Below the pieces are notes generated by a model. That model saw only the letters and a program-made list of their open reading frames with translations, made no database searches and had not been told where the DNA came from. A DNA stretch of 64,000 bases from Micrasema longulum (taxonomy: Eukaryota; Arthropoda; Insecta; Trichoptera; Brachycentridae): the NCBI GenBank assembly GCA_022494885.1, contig JAGVSM010000510.1:1-64000 (forward strand), in the 5' to 3' direction. Every line of letters starts with the position of its first letter. Position 1 is the first letter of the stretch. Shown here in pieces: positions 61,915 to 64,000 of this stretch. The translations under genes and the position numbers were made by a program.

Positions 61915-62640
61915 AAATTCGAATACCTGGTAGGTGCACTAGAAGTAAGGAATTATTTATTTTCAACAATTCACACACCAACTTTGAAATACACTCACCC
62001 ATACCCAGGATACACAGGTATGGAAATGAATCAGAAAAAATATTCGACATCTTCAATACAAATTCTGATCATGAATTAAAAAACGTATTCTCACTCGTTA
62101 TTTTTTAGAAAAATAATGGATTTATTTTTAAATATATTATTAAATTAAACTTTGTTTCCTGGAATACGTGATTTTTTTATATCTTTATTCAACATGTTGG
62201 ACATAATTTCAAATTGAGCATTGGTGGATTTATTGCCAAATGGCAACTTCTTCCAACCAACTGATGATGATGATATCACTAAATAGAGGTATTATTTAGT
62301 AATTTAACTTTTTTTTATTTTTGTTTTATTTCTCAAGAACTTTCATTTTTTTATGTTGTATTATTTTTTTATTATTATTATCTAGTTATTCTTAACTTTA
62401 CTGTGTTATATTTATATTTAGTACATAAGATTTTTTTATGGTTATTGCCATCTTTTATTTAGAAATGTTATGTTTCTTTTTAACTTTTTGTAGTATATGT
62501 TTACTAAATTGTTTAGTTTTAATTATTCTATTATTTCTATGTACTACATGATTATTGTGCACTGCTGTGATTATTTCTGTAAATTATTATGTTTATGTAA
62601 AAGGTTCTCTGAACCGTTGATGTATAAATAAATATATTAT
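61915..62640 (+). pseudogene. LINE C-terminus, UTR and tail (includes REP-G)
   Basis: The plus frame to the stop at 62106-62108 reads PGRCTRSKELFIFNNSHTNF, EIHSPIPRIHRYGNES, IFDIFNTNSDHELKN, like the LINE-A clade tail. 62183-62320 is REP-G (ACATGTTGGACATAATTTC, GGCAACTTCTTCCAACCAAC). The end AAAAGGTTCTCTGAACCGTT then GTATAAATAAATATA is a hairpin plus TAAA tail. Confidence 0.65.
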
Positions 62641-62669
62641 TTACATATACGAGTATATACTTTATATTT

Positions 62670-62770
62670 GTACAATAACGATTATTAATTTCTTTCCATG
62701 TCAATTGTCTGTCGATTGTTAGTCCTAAGTATTTAACATGTTCAATTTCAGTTAGTGGTTCATCGTTTAT
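62670..62770 (-). pseudogene. LINE RT-thumb scrap, minus strand
   Basis: The minus strand codes DEPLTEIEHVKYLGLTIDR then QLTWKEINNRY, the VKYLG..ID..LTW block found just after the RT active site. About 30 codons remain. Confidence 0.65.
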
Positions 62771-63069
62771 GTGAGCATCTATGTATGATTTTTAAAACGT
62801 TTCGAACCCTGGACTTTCTTTGGGGTGTTTTTATGATACACCATGCACTTAAATGGAGTAAAACGGATAATTTTAGAGTCATTTTGAGACCATTTTTGGT
62901 TCGTGCTCGGCCCAAGGCGTACTTTGTACCGTCGGAGGTCACTTCTACTCGTACAAGCGCAAATTTGCTTAAATACCAAAATGCACGACGCACCAAAACC
63001 TCTAACAACCTACACGAACAAATATATATTTAAAATTCTGGAGTATTTTCGTAAAAATGTACAAGTTGC
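62771..63069. other. Unrecognised stretch with frames on both strands
   Basis: Open frames of 92 (plus) and 82 (minus) codons overlap here. The sequence is richer in GC than the flanks (TCGTGCTCGGCCCAAGGCG near 62901). I recognise no domain on either strand. Confidence 0.3.
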
Positions 63070-64000
63070 TTTTAGCTGATTGTGCAGGGAATCTATTTAA
63101 AATTTCTTCCTGACTCACGCTATCTTCATCTGTATATATCGAGACGGTATACTTAACTTCTGTACTATCTGTATCTTCCTCGGTGTGTTCTACCTACTTG
63201 CCATATCGACATCATATGATCGAAACGAACCAACAAATGACCGCAAAAATTAGTCCGCGTTCCTTACTTCATTAACATTTAATAAAGAAAGATATTAAAA
63301 GGAGGGTGAGTGTCGGGAACAGGGTAAACGGTGCACTGAAATCTACTTTGGCAAGCAAATGTTTATCGCAGGAGGCTAAACTAGCCGTTCACAATGGAGT
63401 TCTAGTGCCAACTCTAATGTATGGAAGCGAAGTATGGAATTGGAAAAATGATGATGAAAGTAGGTTAAATGCTGTCGAAATGCGAGCTCTCCGGTGAATG
63501 TGTGGTAAAACGATGTATGATAGGTGCACAAATGTCGAGATTTGTGAACTGTGTAAGGCTGAGACATGCATTATCGACAGAATCAAGAAAGGGGTGCTGC
63601 GTTGGTTTGGACATGTAGAGCGAATAGACAGCAAAAGAACGGCTAAAAGGATCTACGATGCGAATGTTGATGGATGCAGAAAACGAGGAAGACCGAGAAA
63701 GACGTGGCACGATCAAGTCCATCGAACACTTGAAGATGGACATGTCAAAAGTAGGAATTATCGGCGTGCGTGAATGAGAAGATGTATGAATCTAGCGTAA
63801 GATCTAATCTAGATGTAAGATGTATGAAGCGAGGTCTGTATGCAAAGATAGAATGATATGGCGTTCTATCCTCTCTGCTTACCCCTACGAGGAAACATCA
63901 TGATGGTTTGTTTTGTTTTATATTTTAAATAGGCTTCTGTGATAGAAATGGCCGATTTTAAAGCGATTATAAACTCCAATAATTCCCAATTCAAGCAAAA
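63070..64000 (+). repeat. Unit Z, copy 2, interrupted by RTE-1
   Basis: 63070-63280 and 63950-64000 join to match the reverse complement of Z copy 1: ATCTTCATCTGTATATATCG, CATATCGACATCATATGATC, ATTAGTCCGCGTTCC, then AAAGCGATTATAAACTCCAA and CCCAATTCAAGCAAAA at the window edge. The copy continues beyond the window. Confidence 0.65.
63283..63945 (+). pseudogene. RTE-1 inserted in unit Z
   Basis: In order: GNRVNGALKSTLASKCLSQE, AKLAVHNGVLVPTLMYGSEV, DDESRLNAVEMRALR, a stop at 63496, MCGKTMYDRCTNVEICELC, IIDRIKKGVLRWFGHVERID, GCRKRGRPRKTWHDQVHRTL, VKSRNYRRA, a stop, then MRRCMNL. Frame is kept across the first stop. The last part is shifted. The end GTTTGTTTTGTTTTATA is the tail. Better preserved than most RTE-1 copies here. 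Confidence 0.85.

Noticed and set aside
62755..63033. Coding exon on either strand at 62.76-63.03 kb
   Set aside because: Overlapping frames on both strands with no domain. Not enough to call a gene.

Overview
This window looks like a repeat-filled, gene-poor stretch of an insect nuclear genome, most likely from a moth or butterfly (Lepidoptera). The basis is very AT-rich sequence, no operons or bacterial signals, no recognisable host exon, and a dense pile of truncated non-LTR retrotransposons (LINEs), tRNA-derived SINEs and small fold-back elements. The LINE reverse-transcriptase tails and the RTE-like tails with variable microsatellite ends resemble families common in Lepidoptera. The order-level call is inference from memory and no species is proposed.

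No intact host gene could be supported. Nearly every long open frame is the carboxy-terminal remnant of a LINE reverse transcriptase, an antisense shadow of one, or chance frame in simple repeats. The names used here are local labels. RTE-1 is at 22.7, 24.0, 35.8, 46.2, 48.9, 49.7, 51.1, 52.6 and 63.3 kb. RTE-2 is at 8.8, 30.2 and 32 kb. LINE-A to LINE-J are Jockey/CR1-like LINEs known from two or more copies each. An L2-like LINE lies at 19.8-20.6 kb and an RNase H plus CCHC LINE at 23.1-23.7 kb. F1 is a fold-back family with about 20 whole or partial copies. REP-B, REP-C, REP-D, REP-E, REP-G, MITE-M and Z are other repeated non-coding units.

Layout: 0-9 kb holds LINE-A/LINE-B tails, a possible solo LTR, a GC-rich island, a SINE and LINE/RTE remnants. 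9-18 kb has LINE-D, REP-B, MITE-M copies, a 56-bp x 5 tandem array, LINE-C and a SINE. 18-26 kb has a microsatellite inside an inverted-repeat unit, an F1 copy, the L2-like LINE inserted in unit Z, a full-length-looking F1 copy, LINE-A and several LINE relics. 26-38 kb is a mosaic of MITE-M, LTR-like, RTE and LINE tails, with LINE-C carrying an F1 insertion. 38.4-40.0 kb holds the best-preserved LINE (LINE-E) with a target-site duplication. 40-50 kb has F1, an 11-bp minisatellite, LINE-C, a SINE nested in F1 and a 130-bp palindrome. 50.5-50.8 kb is a near-perfect 243-bp palindrome. 52.6-53.9 kb has RTE-1 with an apparently exact 419-bp tandem duplication. 54-57 kb is rich in F1. 58-64 kb has LINE-F copies with nested LINE insertions, further LINE ends, and a second Z unit split by RTE-1.

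The elements do not act together as a pathway. What the window records is a history of nested insertions: SINE into F1, F1 into LINE-C, LINE-E into LINE-F, and L2-like and RTE-1 into Z. The points most worth following up are the F1 family, the 243-bp and 130-bp palindromes, the 419-bp duplication, and the young LINE-E copy whose reverse transcriptase is broken by what looks like one TA-repeat slip. All alignments were made by eye, so boundaries are approximate unless a target-site duplication is given.
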